64,000 nucleotides of DNA from Stomorhina lunata (Eukaryota > Arthropoda > Insecta > Diptera > Rhiniidae): assembly GCA_933228675.1 (NCBI GenBank), contig OW121741.1:17185771-17249770 (forward strand), given 5' to 3'. A program made the position numbers and the translations under genes. The notes under the pieces are model-generated. The model worked only from the letters and a program-made list of their open reading frames with translations. It ran no database searches and was not told where the DNA came from. Shown one piece after another: positions 1-10,930 of this stretch. Position 1 is the stretch's first letter. The number at the start of each line of letters is the position of its first letter.

Positions 1-350
1 GGAGAAGCTCGGTATAAACCGAGAGATATTATTACCGACACCAAAGGCAATAAGTTTTGATAGAAGCGCTCCGCGTCATACTATATCAAACTCCATTGAT
101 CTGCAAATTCTACTAGGCTTTGAAGTTTTTATAAAAATTCCAGTCAGGATTCATTTAAGTCCATATGACGTAGGAGATGTACGCTAATACATCTATCATG
201 TTTGAAAATAATGCAACTGGCCATAGCTTAGCCACGCGCTTACAAGTGTAATTAGCAACAAGTTGGTCAAGTGCATTAACTGAAGCTTTAGTTTGGATGT
301 AATGATGATTCTAAATGAAGGTGAATTCTACTCAATTATGTTCAACAGGA
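1..350. other. AT-rich non-coding DNA, no gene seen
   Basis: No open frame with recognisable similarity and no clear tandem repeat. It lies well downstream of the 3' end of the minus-strand DIP gene, so it is probably intergenic or old transposon debris. Confidence 0.5.
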
Positions 351-620
351 AAAAAAATTATAGAATGGAATTAAGCTTGAAATATCGCTTGTTGGGTCAT
401 ATTGACCCAAAGGGCATTAAATGTGTGTGAATCGTGTTTTGAAATGTAGAGGGGGGAGGAAAAATTCTAATTTTATTCTTTTCTTTTAGAAACATCATTT
501 TCGTCCCTGCAATGGATAAATTCAAGTTTCACGTTCATATATAATTATTCAAGGGGAAAATTTTGCGTTTGAAAAACAAAATTGGGTCAAATTGACCCAA
601 GGAGTGTATAAGGGTTAAAA
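351..620. repeat. Possible piggyBac-like MITE fragment with paired palindromes
   Basis: Two near-identical palindromes, TTGGGTCATATTGACCCAA near 393-411 and TTGGGTCAAATTGACCCAA near 583-601, lie about 190 bp apart. Read from the right, the sequence runs TTAA, then CCCTTATACACTCC, then the palindrome. A TTAA target followed by CCC is typical of piggyBac-type termini. The left end is not a clean mirror of the right end, so the element looks truncated or decayed. No transposase is present. Confidence 0.35.
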
Positions 621-1189
621 TTATCTAAGGGGTTTCCCAAGTATTTACCTTGCACAAAATGTTGTTCTATAACCGCGTATAGTTTAACATTTATAAGCTG
701 TTAAAAACTTTTCGTGCTTGTGCTTGGTATGTAGTTAAGATAAACATATTAATAATAACACGGCAGGTTCATATATGTTGTTAGAAGTTTCTACTACATC
801 TACCGTATATAAAGTCTGGGGCCAAATTACCGCATTCGATATCGATCGAAAACTCAGACTTTTAAGCAAATATTGTGAAGTATACTTTAGGGATGTTCAA
901 AGTTAGTCTGATACAAAAAGTTAATTGAAATTTGGTATCCAGTTTGATTTGTTTTTAAAAACAAATATTTCAATTAAAACTATTTTACAATTGGTCATCT
1001 TTTGGCAAATAACTACAAACAAATAAACTGTGCAACTTTTAAATAATTTTGATTATCCTTAAAGTATGCTATACAAATGTTTTGAAAATATTGATAGCTA
1101 TCTAATTTCGTAGGTGCAGTCTAAATATACTGAATGTACCTCAAAATCATTTTGATTGTAAATATAAAAAGGTGATGTTATATAAATAA
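621..1189. other. AT-rich non-coding DNA
   Basis: No open frame or tandem repeat that I can support. Some phrases resemble the DINE-like element that starts to its right, so part may be degraded element sequence. Confidence 0.4.
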
Positions 1190-2395
1190 GAACTATAGCC
1201 AAATGTTGACCGATTGCCACAAAATTTTATATACTTGCTAATATTTATATAAAGTATATTTGTGTAATATCTAATATATCCATAGCTGACATAGTTTCTA
1301 ATTTAATAGCTTTTAACTGGCCTTTGCTACATTTTTTTTTATTTGGTTTCCGCGAGTGTTTTTTCTATGACAGCTATAGTCAAATATGGACCGATTCCTA
1401 AAAAATTTTATATACTGACCAATAGTTGCATAAAACTTCCCTATTCTAAATTTAGTCGTCATAGCTATCACAATTCTATTCAATTTATCAGCATTAATGT
1501 GATTCCCGGGAGTTCTAAATAAATGTGAACCGATTTCGCCTATTACACAACTTTTATAAATAAAAACAAGTAAGAAAGTGCTATAGTCGGTCATGCCCGA
1601 CTATACGATACCCTTCACCACTAACGTCAAAGTTGTTCTTTTCCCTGTATAAAGACAAATATTAGCAAAATTTTGCCATCATACAAACATATTCTCAAAA
1701 CATATACATTCATATACATTTAAGCTGTTTCCGTCATTTGGACTTTTATGAGAGCTAGGGTCAAATGTGGACCGATTATCTGGAAATTTGGCAAATTGAT
1801 TAAAGTTATTACAAAAATTATGTGTGCAAAAAATAAACTTTATTCTCTTTATCTTCGGATTTACGAGCGTTTTAGTGAATTTTGTTCCATTTAGTGCGTT
1901 TTGAGAAAAGAGTTTGTATGGGAGCTATGGTCAAATGTAGACCGATTTCAACGAAATTTGGTACAGTGATTTAGATTTATATAAGTAGTATTTCTTTTAA
2001 ATTTCATGAAAAAATATTGATTTTTGTGGCCAATATGTCAATTCCGGGAAGTGGGACCTATGGGTGGTACCATAAGTAATAGACCGATTTTGACGAATTT
2101 TAATAGCCATGGTCCCATTATCAAAAAAAATGATCTGTGCCAAACTTCATCAAATTATCTTTAGAATTGCGACACGTAGTTTGATTAAAAGGTTTGCATG
2201 GGGGTCCAGCCAGCCAGCCAGACGGACCGACATCGCTTAATCGACTCAGAAAGTGATTTTAAGCCTATTGGTATACTAAAAGGTGGGTCTAAGACAAATA
2301 TTTCTATGCGTTACATACATCAGCACAAACTTATAAAACCCTTTCCACCTATGGTGGTGAAGGGTATAATTAGTAGTTATATATATTATATTGTT
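1190..2395 (+). repeat. DINE-1/Helentron-like dispersed element (copy 1)
   Basis: The phrase GAGCTATGGTCAAATG followed by a version of GACCGATT recurs at about 1190, 1370, 1750 and 1925, giving diverged subrepeats of roughly 150-200 bp. At 1563 a new module starts with AACAAGTAAGAAAGTGCTAT and then a short stem AGTCGG / CCGACT. The right end near 2340-2370 carries CCACCTATGGTGGTGAAGGG. The same modules recur at 45843-46858 (inverted) and, collinear with 1290-1560, at 57660-57940. The open frame at 2198-2455 falls inside this element and has no support as a gene. Assignment to the DINE/Helentron group is from memory of dipteran repeats and is tentative; that it is a dispersed repeat is seen directly. 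Confidence 0.7.
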
Positions 2396-3130
2396 GTGGG
2401 AATAAGCAGCCGCCAAAAGAGTACCGATGAATACGTCCAATTACAATTAGATTAGCTACATTCCAGTTCTCGACTACAGATTTTCCATGGCGATTCGTTT
2501 CAGAACTTGTGTATAACAAATGTTTTATGCATGAAATATGTTTACGTATACCAGTTCTAATATTTGGCACATTTTTGTACCATAAAAGATCTTCGGCAGC
2601 ATAATTGTCACTATCAAACAATTTATTTGGTTCGATAACCAAATAATCGCCAATATCTTAGGCATAGTCATCATTTGTCATATAATTTATACTTTAAACC
2701 AAAAGCAAAAAACCTTAAAAAATTCAAATAAAATACATAATTCTTCATACAAATTACAAGTGTATTTGGCCAGATACATGCGCTACATATGTGATGTATT
2801 GATGAAAAAACCCACACAAATTGTTTTTGTTGTTTTTTTTTTCTATAATCTTTAGTTCATAAATCGATAGCTAACAATATTTGTAGAGGGTACCTGAAGA
2901 CTCAAACAGCTATCTGCATTATAAATTTATTTAGATCACTATTAAATTCTTAAATGATCTGGCCAGATACACGCGCACGACGGTGGGTTAAGTATAGGTA
3001 TATACGCCTTATGATGGAGAATTTTACGATTTGTACGGATACTATAAAGTTAAAAATGTTGAAAATGTAGATAGGATGAACAATATTTGTACAACGTCAA
3101 ATTCAATTAGAATTAAGATCATCATTACTA
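2396..3130. other. AT-rich non-coding DNA between mobile-element remnants
   Basis: A microtract of T and several ATAT runs are present, but no gene-like frame. The phrase GGCCAGATACA(T/C)GCGC occurs near 2769 and 2960, about 190 bp apart, hinting at another decayed repeat. Confidence 0.4.
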
Positions 3131-3140
3131 ACTGCTACTT

Positions 3141-3713
3141 TTGTCAGACAAAGGTGGCGCCGACGAGGATATTGAAGCGCGTATAAATAAGGCAAAATCA
3201 GCTTTCGGCATTCTACAAGCTATTTGGAAATCTCGGCAAATATCAACAACAACTAAGTTACGAATATATAACTCGAATGTCAAGTCCATCTTGTATTATG
3301 GCTGCGAAACTTGGAAACGCACAAATGCCATCGATAAGCGCCTACAAATCTTTGCAAACAAATGCTTGCGGCAAATCCTTAATATATGGTGGCCAAATCG
3401 CATAAGAAATGAAGATCTACTAAACGCTACAAACCAAATCCCTTCTTCTATAGAGGTATCTCAACGGAAATGGCGGTGGATAGGCCACACACTTCGAAGG
3501 CCAAATACGAACATTGCCCGACAAGCGCTTCGTTGGAATTCACAAGGAAGCGGCCGTCGTGTTGGTGCACCTGCTAGAATGCGGAGAAGGGCAATTGAAG
3601 CGGAGTTACAAGCAGCAAACTATTCGTGGAATGATGTGTGCCTAACATCTCGCAATATAGTTCGATATAAAAGGATGGTTGAGGCCCTATGCTCCACTGA
3701 GACTCAATTATAA
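3141..3713 (+). pseudogene. LINE (non-LTR retrotransposon) 3' end, RT C-terminal region, 5'-truncated copy 1
   Basis: The 190-residue frame reads like the C-terminal end of an insect non-LTR retrotransposon polyprotein, just past the reverse transcriptase palm. Landmarks are GGADEDIEARINKAKSAF at the start, ILYYGCETWK around residues 50-60, RQILNIWWPNRIRNEDLL around 77-94, KWRWIGHTLRRP around 110-121 and VEALCSTE at the end. The frame is open, but it starts in the middle of the protein, which is the usual 5' truncation from incomplete target-primed reverse transcription. No catalytic YADD box, endonuclease or ORF1 is present, so the copy is dead. It ends in a stop followed by AGAAGAAGAAGAC, a likely low-complexity tail. 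I do not assign the clade. Two shorter relatives lie at 4334 and 42505. Confidence 0.85.
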
Positions 3714-3879
3714 CAGAAGAAGAAGACTTTTATCAGACATTATGGATCCTTATATTTACAGGAATTGGTATGTCAAAATTACGTAACAAAAGCTAAAAGT
3801 TTTGCATAAGTGGTATTAAAATAAAGAGAAAATATCATTCACTTCAAAAAAAATATGGTCATTTTTGCAAGAACAAAAT

Positions 3880-4300
3880 TTACTTACTTTCAGCCTTTGA
3901 TCTGTTAAGGTCAAGGGCCGAGTGTATTTTAGAAATCCATGCATTTTGATCTTGTGCACATATTCCGCAATCATAGACCAAGTTTTAAAGGATTTTCTTT
4001 TACTTGTTCTTTCCATCGAAGTTTCAGACATCCTATTCTACGAGCTCGCTCGATATAATTTTCTAACTCTTTTCCTGCTGGAATATTTTTATTAATTCGC
4101 ATAACATGTCTTAGTCAATGCAGCCGCTGCTATTAAATGCGTTTTACTCTACCGATGGTACATTCGATTCAAAAATTTTTCGTAGTATCTTCCTCTCAAA
4201 AACTCCAAGAAAAGCTTTATCTGGCAGTGCAAGTGTCCATGATTTAGCACCATATAATAGTATAAGTGTTTTATTTATAAAGCTTTACTTTAGTACTTAC
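3880..4300 (-). pseudogene. Fragment of a second LINE family, antisense, frameshifted
   Basis: Read on the minus strand from about 4270, one frame gives YGAKSWTLALPDKAFLGVF followed by ERKILRKIF, the tail region downstream of a LINE reverse transcriptase. After a stop and frame change, it continues with LRHVMRINKNIPAGKELENY and then LKLRWKEQVKENPLKLGL, which also belongs to that region. Stops and frame changes show it is broken. The sequence differs clearly from the LINE copies at 3141 and 4334, and it sits between them in opposite orientation, suggesting nested or clustered insertions. Confidence 0.7.
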
Positions 4301-4333
4301 AATGAGAGCTTTATTTTTATACCCACCATCAAA

Positions 4334-4765
4334 GAGAACTAAGCTACTAATGTATAAGTCGAATGCCAAGTCCATCTTGTATTACGGCTGTGAAACCTGG
4401 AAACGCACAAATGTCATCGATAAGCGCCTTTGCAAACCTTTGCAAACAAATGCTTGCGGCAAATCCTTAATATATGGCGGCCAAATCGCATTAGAAATGA
4501 AGATCTACTGAACGCTACAAACCATAGAGGTATGTCAACGGAAATGGCGGTGGATAGACTACACACTACGAAGTCCAAATACAAACATTGCTCGACAAGC
4601 GCTTCGTTGGAGTTCTCAAGGAAGCGGCCGTGGAGAAGGTCAATTGATGCGGAGTTACAAGCGGCAAACAATTCATGGAATGATGTATGCCTAACATCTC
4701 GCAATATAGTTCGATATAAAAGGATGGTTGAGGCCCTGTGCTCCACTGGGAGTCAAGGATAACAG
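4334..4765 (+). pseudogene. LINE 3' end, truncated and frameshifted copy 2
   Basis: This repeats the segment of the copy at 3141 from NSNVKSILYYGCETWK onward. It has at least one small insertion after DKRL that shifts the frame: the frame from 4302 reads into KSILYYGCETWKRTNVIDKRL-like sequence, and the continuation RQILNIWRPNRIRNEDLL is in the frame from 4430. Parts of the KWRWIGHTLRRP region are deleted or shifted, and the VEALCSTG ending is intact. It is inactive and more decayed than copy 1. It runs directly into the mini-me-like element at about 4775. Confidence 0.8.
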
Positions 4766-4774
4766 AAGAATCAA

Positions 4775-5560
4775 AGAAAATGAGGAGTATATTGAGATTG
4801 TCATTCCGTTTGTAATTTCCTTAATATTCGCTCAAAAACCAAAAACGATATATATTCTGAATCCTTATGAAATTCTAATACGATTGAGCGATGTCCGTCT
4901 GTCTGTCTGTTGAAATCACGATAACGCCTAAGCGAAAGGAGCTAGCTCACTGAAAATTAGTAGAAACATTTTTCATCTCTGATTTTGGTATTGAAATTGG
5001 GCAAAATCGGTTAACATTTGACCATAGCTCCCGTATATCCTCGCCTACGCTAATCGTATATAGAAGTTTTACATAAGACCGAGGCAGCATATACAATTTC
5101 ATCAAAATCGGTCTACATTTAGTCATAGCTACCATACAAAAAACTGACGGAAACAGCCTAAATTTCACCTAAAATACACTTGAATGAAAATAAATCTAAA
5201 ATTATAACAGATATAATCACAAAGAAGTCTTATGTTAATGCCAACCAGTGTGCAAAATTTTGTTATAATCGGCCACCATTTGACCATAGAATACAAAAGA
5301 AAAGGGGGTTTCTGTCCGTTTGTGCGTTAGATAAAAGCGCGATAGCGCCTTAACGAAAAGGGCTACAGCAACAAAATTGGACAAATGGAAGTCTTATGTG
5401 AATGCCAGGCAGTGTGCAATCGGTCACCATTTGACCATAGCTTACGGAAACACAAAAATACGGGAAACATATGAATGCTGATAAACTGAATATAATTGTA
5501 ATAGCTATGACCACTATATATTAAGAATAGAGAAGTTTTATGCAACTTTTGGTCATTTTA
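4775..5560 (-). repeat. mini-me/DINE-like element with GTCT proto-microsatellite (copy 2)
   Basis: A short TATATAT run near 4848, a core of about 35 bp containing AATCCTTATGAAATTCTAAT, and then a GTCC-GTCTGTCTGTCTG run near 4891-4908 reproduce the TA / core / GTCY layout described for dipteran mini-me elements (from memory of that family). Downstream, the phrase CATTTGACCATAG recurs at about 5020, 5110, 5270 and 5430, the reverse complement of the subrepeat in the element at 1190. The part 5290-5560 matches 57660-58030 in inverted orientation. No coding capacity. Confidence 0.7.
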
Positions 5561-6829
5561 AGATCTAATTAAGAGATAAAATTTTGCTGAAGGGAGAAAA
5601 GCAATATTTCGAATAGTTCACAAGATATAAAATTATACGTTTTTTTTTTTTTTTTTGAAAATTGTACTAAAATCCACCGTTAGTCGAAAACTAAAAAAAG
5701 GGCTTTCTTTCACCATCATAAGCTTTCAGATTTTGGGGTCTCAATTGGTTCAAAATTATGAAGTTGAAAAATGTGCTACTATGTTATTGGTCCTTTTACA
5801 GAGCAACCAACGTAAATTTTTTAGAGTAATGGATATTGATTATGGGTTTTTATTAGGTAATTTTTGTCCGACGTAGAATTAATTAGAGCTACCAAATTTA
5901 ATAATAAGATAATACACGTAGACTAAAATTAACCACTGGTCCTATGATCTAAATTGTGCCCATCGCAGGTTAACTAACAAGAGTTACTTTTATATTTTTT
6001 AAGTAAATTGTAAAATTTTGTAGGTAATTGTAGAGCAATTTAAATAATTTATTAGTCCTTTAAGAGTAATTAAAGTCAATTTAAAACTAAGGTCATTTCA
6101 GGCTTTTTTCAGCATTTGCAAATTCTTAAATAAAGTTATTATTTTTCATTATACACACTCATATACTTACACTTTAACCTTCTTTATCTTGAATAAAACA
6201 CACGTCCTTTCAACTTATCTATAATTAATTCTTTATTAGTCCTTTATTTTTTTAATATAATTTTATTTTCTTTATTATTTAATAATTTTCTTTATTTTAT
6301 ATTTTCCATTTCGATTTAATAGCTTTTGTTCTTAAGAACTAATTTGTGTTTTGTTAAGATTTTTTTTCAGTTTTTATTTAATTTTCTTTTTTTATTATTT
6401 TTTTCGTAATTTATTAAACAATTGGCCTTATCATAAAATTGATGCATTAAGAAATAAATTAATTTGTTATTAATGATATTTATAAATATTTATGAATTTA
6501 TTTATAATTTTCATAGTTTTGTTTTCATTTTTTTTTTACAAATTATATTTAGTACCCTGTATATACAAACATATGACCTTATAACTTATAAATTACAGGG
6601 TGCAAGTATTAGGTTTTACAATTACAATTCTCTAAGAAGCTTAATTGTCAACAAGATTTTAATGTAATTATTTTATGTTTTTTCTCTTTTTAAGGGGGAT
6701 TATTTTTGAAATTTTTCTGTTAAAAAATATAAAATTAAATTTTATATTATCGAAAAGACTTAAAATATTATAAGATGAAAATATAAAAAACAAAAAACTG
6801 AAACTAGTCAAACAAATGTTAACATTTAA
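5561..6829. other. AT-rich non-coding DNA, probably intergenic
   Basis: Very AT-rich with long T runs and no credible gene. The frames at 5655-5876 and 6464-6667 have low-complexity composition and no recognisable domain. An 8-bp inverted repeat, ACCCTGTA at 6554-6561 and TACAGGGT at 6594-6601, could form a small hairpin and may be the footprint of an element. Confidence 0.4.
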
Positions 6830-9125
6830 AAATTTCGTAAAAGATATAAAATTTTTTGAAAAATTTCCTATAAAAATAAGTAATTTTTGAAAATTTTCTC
6901 ATCAAAATAAGAAATTTTTAAAAAATTTCCTATAAAAGCAAGATTTTTTTGACAAATTTCCTGTAAAAATAAGCAATTTTTAAAAAATTTCCTAAAAAAT
7001 AAGAAATTCTTGAAAAAAATCCTATCCAAATAAGAAATTTTTGAAAAATTTCCTATAAGAATGAGAAATTTTTGTGAAAATTTCCTATAAAAAAAAATAA
7101 ATTTTTTAAAAATTTCCTATAAAAAAAGGAAATTTTTGAAAAATTTTCTGCAAAAATAAGAAATTTTTAAACAAGTTTTTATAAAAATATGAACATTTTT
7201 GAAAAGTTTCTTATAAAAATAAAAAATTTTTTGAAAATTTTCTATAAAACTATAAAAATTTTGAAAAATTATTACAAAAATAAGAATTTTTTTTTAAATT
7301 TCCTTAGAAAAAAATTTTTGAAATATTTTCTTACATTTTCAAAAATATGAAATTTTTGAAAAGTTTTCTCTAAAAAAAAGAAATTTTTTAAAAACTTACT
7401 CTAAAATTGAAAATTTTTGAAAAATTTCCTATAAAATAAGAAATTTTTTAAAAATTTGCTATAAAAATAAGAAATTTTTATGACATTTCCTATAGAAATA
7501 AGAAATTTTGAAAATTTTCAACAAAATAAGAAATTTTTAAAAAATTTCCCATAAAAATATGAAATTTTTGAAAATTTCCTATAAAAATAAGAAATTTTTG
7601 AAAATTTTTTTATAAAATAAAAATAAATTTTTGAAAATTTCCTATAAAAAGAGGAAATTTTTGGAAAATTTCCCATAAAAATAAGAATTTTTTGAAAAAC
7701 TTCCTATAAAAATAAGAAATTTTTGAAAATTTCCTATAAAAATTAGAAATTTTTGAAAATTTCCTATAAAATAAGAAATTTTTGAAAATTTTTTTATGAA
7801 ACAAAAATAAATTTTTGAAAAATTTCCTACAAAAATAGGAAATTTTTGCAAAATTTCCTATAAAAAGAGGAAATTTTTACAAAATTTCCTATAAAAATGG
7901 GAAATTTTTGAAAAATTTCCTATAAAAGTAAGACATTTTTGAAAAATTTCCTATAAAAATAAGATATTTTTAAAAAACTTCCTATAAAAATAAGAAATTT
8001 TTAAAATTTCCTTTAAAAATAAGAAATTTTTGAAGAATTTAATACAAAAAGAAAAGAAATTTTTGAAAAATTTTCTATAAAAATAAGAAATTTTTGAAAA
8101 AATTCCAATAAAAATGAGAATTGTTTTAAAAATTTCTTATAAAAATAAGAAATTTTTACAAACTTTAATATAATATTAAGAAGCTTTTTAAGCATTTCCT
8201 ATAAATATAAGAAATTTTTAAAAAATTTCCTATAAAAATATGAAATTTTTAAAAAATTTCCTATAAAAATTAAACATTTTAGAAAAATTTCTATAAAAAT
8301 AAGAAATTTTAGAAAAATTTCTATAAAATAAGAAATTTTTAAAAAATTTCTATAAAAATAAGAATTTTTAAAAAAATTTTATATAAAAATAAGAAATTTA
8401 TGAAAAATTTGATATAAAAATAAGAAATTTGGAAAATTTTCCACAAAATAATAAATTTTTTAAAAATTTACCATAAAAATATGAAATTTTTGAAAATTTC
8501 CTATAAAAATAAGAAATTTTTGAAAATTTTCTTATGAAATAAAAAGAAATTTTTGAAAAATTTCTTATAAAAAGAGGAAATTTTTAAAATTTCCTGTAAA
8601 ATATAAAATTTTTAAAAAACTTCCTATAAAAATAAGAATTTTTTGAAAAACCTCCTATAAAGATAAGAAATTTTTTAAAATTTTCTATAAAAATAAGATT
8701 TTTGAAAAATTTCCTATAAAAAGAGGAAATTTTTACAAAATTTCCTATAAAAAAAGGAAATTTTTCAAAAATTTCCTATAAAAGTAAGAAATTTTTGAAA
8801 AATTTCCTACACAAATAAGAAACTTTTGAAAAACTTCCTATAAAAATAAGAAATTTTTGAAAATTTCCTATAAAAATAAGATATTTTTGAAAAATTTAAT
8901 ACAAAAAGAGATGAAATTTTTGAAAAATTCTCTATAAAAATAAGGAATTTAAAAAAAAAAACAATAAAAATGAGAAATTTTTTAAAAATTTCCTATAAAA
9001 GTAAGAAATTTTTGAAAAATTTCCTATAAAAATAAGAAATTTTTTTAAAATTTCCCATAAAAATAAGAAATTTTTTAAAAATTTCCTATAAAAATAAGAA
9101 ATTTTTTAAAAATTTCCAATAAAAA
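6830..9125 (+). repeat. 31-bp AT-rich satellite, family A, degenerate block
   Basis: Tandem copies of a 31-bp unit made of AAATTTTTGAAAAATTT overlapping TTTCCTATAAAAATAAGAAA (strand is + where the spacer reads TTTTTGAAAAA). Units here are heavily diverged with many indels, so the block is old or sits at the decayed edge of a larger array. The minus-strand frames rich in Phe, Leu and Lys between 7610 and 8195 are translations of the repeat and are not genes. It lies downstream of the last DIP exon. Confidence 0.95.
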
Positions 9126-9886
9126 TATTATATAAATAAATTGAAATTAAATAAAATTAAAATAAGTTATACAAATGATAATAAATTTTCTCAGAATTGA
9201 CTTAATTTTTGAGCTATTTTTTGTATAATTTAAAAAAAATGTCTTTTAGATTTTGCTCAAATGAATAATTTTGAACTTTATTAAGAAAATTAGCAAAGAA
9301 AACATTTTAAATTAAATATTTATTGAATTTTAATTAAAGCAATTATATTTTATTTACATAATAGGGGGTTTCACGAAATGTGTTAGTGTGTCTTTATATC
9401 GCAATAATATTTAGACCTGATAACACATACAGAAATGTCAGACAATTTATCAAAAATTCTTTATTTAGACATTTCTCAAAAATACAAAATTTTTACAAAA
9501 TAACATATTACAACACCTTGTGAACACCCCTGATAATTTTTCCAAAAAAAACCTACAAATTAAATTAAAATATTCAGAAATATTGTTTTTCTCTCTAAAT
9601 TCTTATTAAACATTTTCTTTACATTTTTCTAGTTTTATTTAAATTTTTTGTATGTAAATGAACAAATAAATCAATTAGAAATTCCTCATTTTTGTTACAA
9701 AAACCAAAAAAAAAAAAAAAAAAATGAACATTTCAACCAAAATGTGCGTATATCTCTATTTACGTTATAAATTTGTTTGTGTAGTTGTTATAATTCTTTT
9801 GTTTTCGTTTTATTGTTTTTTAGTTTCATTTTTTTTCTCATTAATTGAATTTAATTATAAATTAATTAAAAAAGTATTTGTAATTG
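9126..9886 (-). other. Presumed 3' UTR and downstream flank of the DIP gene
   Basis: This follows the TAG stop at 9887-9889 on the minus strand. Several AATAAA hexamers exist on the minus strand (for example 9634-9639 and 9460-9465), but the base composition makes such hexamers expected by chance, so I do not choose a poly(A) site. The plus-strand frame 9724-9927 overlaps the terminal exon antisense and has no support. Confidence 0.4.
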
Positions 9887-10092
9887 CTACACATTATTTT
9901 CTAGTATCGCTACAATTACATAATTAAACAGGTAAACGGTAAGGATTTTTATTATAGAAATCTGCCATAAGGATTTTCTTGGTGTATTGGCTGCATTAAA
10001 TACTTCATTGTTTTCTAAGGACAAGGAGTTGGCATCATGCTGCATGGGTGATTTGGAGTCCAAGGTGCCTCGATAGTTGGGATGATCGGGAC
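9887..10092 (-). CDS. DIP: DIP-family receptor, terminal coding exon
   Basis: The last coding exon of the minus-strand Ig-superfamily gene covers residues 359-425 of the part visible here. A good acceptor (CTTCTAG) precedes GTCCC, which completes a Gly codon left open by the exon ending at 18953. The frame reads PDHPNYRGTLDSKSPMQHD and onward to a TAG stop. It finishes with a hydrophobic stretch around ISIIKILTVYLFNYVIVAIL, with no long cytoplasmic tail after it. DIPs and their Dpr partners are commonly membrane-tethered at the C-terminus, so this stretch could be a GPI-attachment signal or a single transmembrane helix; the short remnant ENNV favours the former weakly. The preceding intron is 8,860 bp and carries three family-A satellite blocks. 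Confidence 0.85.
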
Positions 10093-10261
10093 CTAGAAGA
10101 GAGAAAAAAAAAAGAAAACAAATAATGTTAAAATTTTAAATAAATATACATATCTATGGTTTAATATCAAACAGGCCTAACTAGATTTTATGTTACTTTA
10201 AAGTAAAAGAAATAAACTTAATAGAACCCATAAAATCTTATGGTGTTTCAGATTGACAACA

Positions 10262-10930
10262 TTAAAATGCTTATTTTTGAAAAATCTCCTTTTAATATAG
10301 AAGATTTTGAAAAAATTCGTATAAAAATAAGAAATTAAAAAAGTCATAAAAATAAGAAATTTTGGAAAAAACTCCTTGGAAAATTTTCTATAAAAATAAC
10401 AAATTTTTGAAAAAAAGAAAATAAGAAATGTTTTAAAAAATTCCTATAAAAATAAGAAATTTTTTTAAATTTCCTATAAAAATAAGAAACTTTTGAAAAA
10501 TTTCCTATAAAAATAAGAAATTTTTGAAAAATTTCCTATAAAAAAAAGTAATTTTTGAAAAATTTCCTATAAAAATAAGAAGTTTTTGACAAATTTCCTA
10601 TAAAAAAAGTAATTTTTGAAAAATTTCCTATCAAAATAAGAAATTTTTGAAAAATTTCCTTTAAAAATAAGAAATTTTTGAAAAACTTCTCATAAAAATA
10701 ATTTTTATAAGAAATTTTTCAAAAATTTCTTATACAAATAAGAAATTTTTGAAAAATTTCCTAATAAAATAATAAATTTTTGAAAAATTTCCTATAAAAA
10801 ATAAAAAAGTTTTGAAAAATTTTCTAAAAAAATTACAAATATTTGAAAAATTTCCTATAAAACTAAGAAATTTTTTTAAAAATTTAAAAAATAAAATAAT
10901 AAATTTTTGAAAAATTTCCCATAAAAATAT
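10262..10930 (+). repeat. 31-bp satellite family A, forward half of an inverted block
   Basis: About twenty diverged units, mostly of the CCTAT / ATAAG type. At about 10930 the polarity switches abruptly and the array continues as its reverse complement. Confidence 0.93.

Noticed and set aside
2198..2455. Open frame MGVQPASQTDRHR
   Set aside because: It lies in the end module of a dispersed non-coding element also present at 45843-46858, where the frame is not kept.
7610..8195. Minus-strand open frames rich in Phe, Leu, Lys (also 11823-12026 and 42754-43020 on plus)
   Set aside because: They are translations of the 31-bp satellite; because 31 is not a multiple of three, frames drift and end quickly.
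9340..9640. Poly(A) signals for the DIP gene
   Set aside because: Several AATAAA hexamers exist on the minus strand but in DNA this AT-rich they are expected by chance; no basis to choose one.
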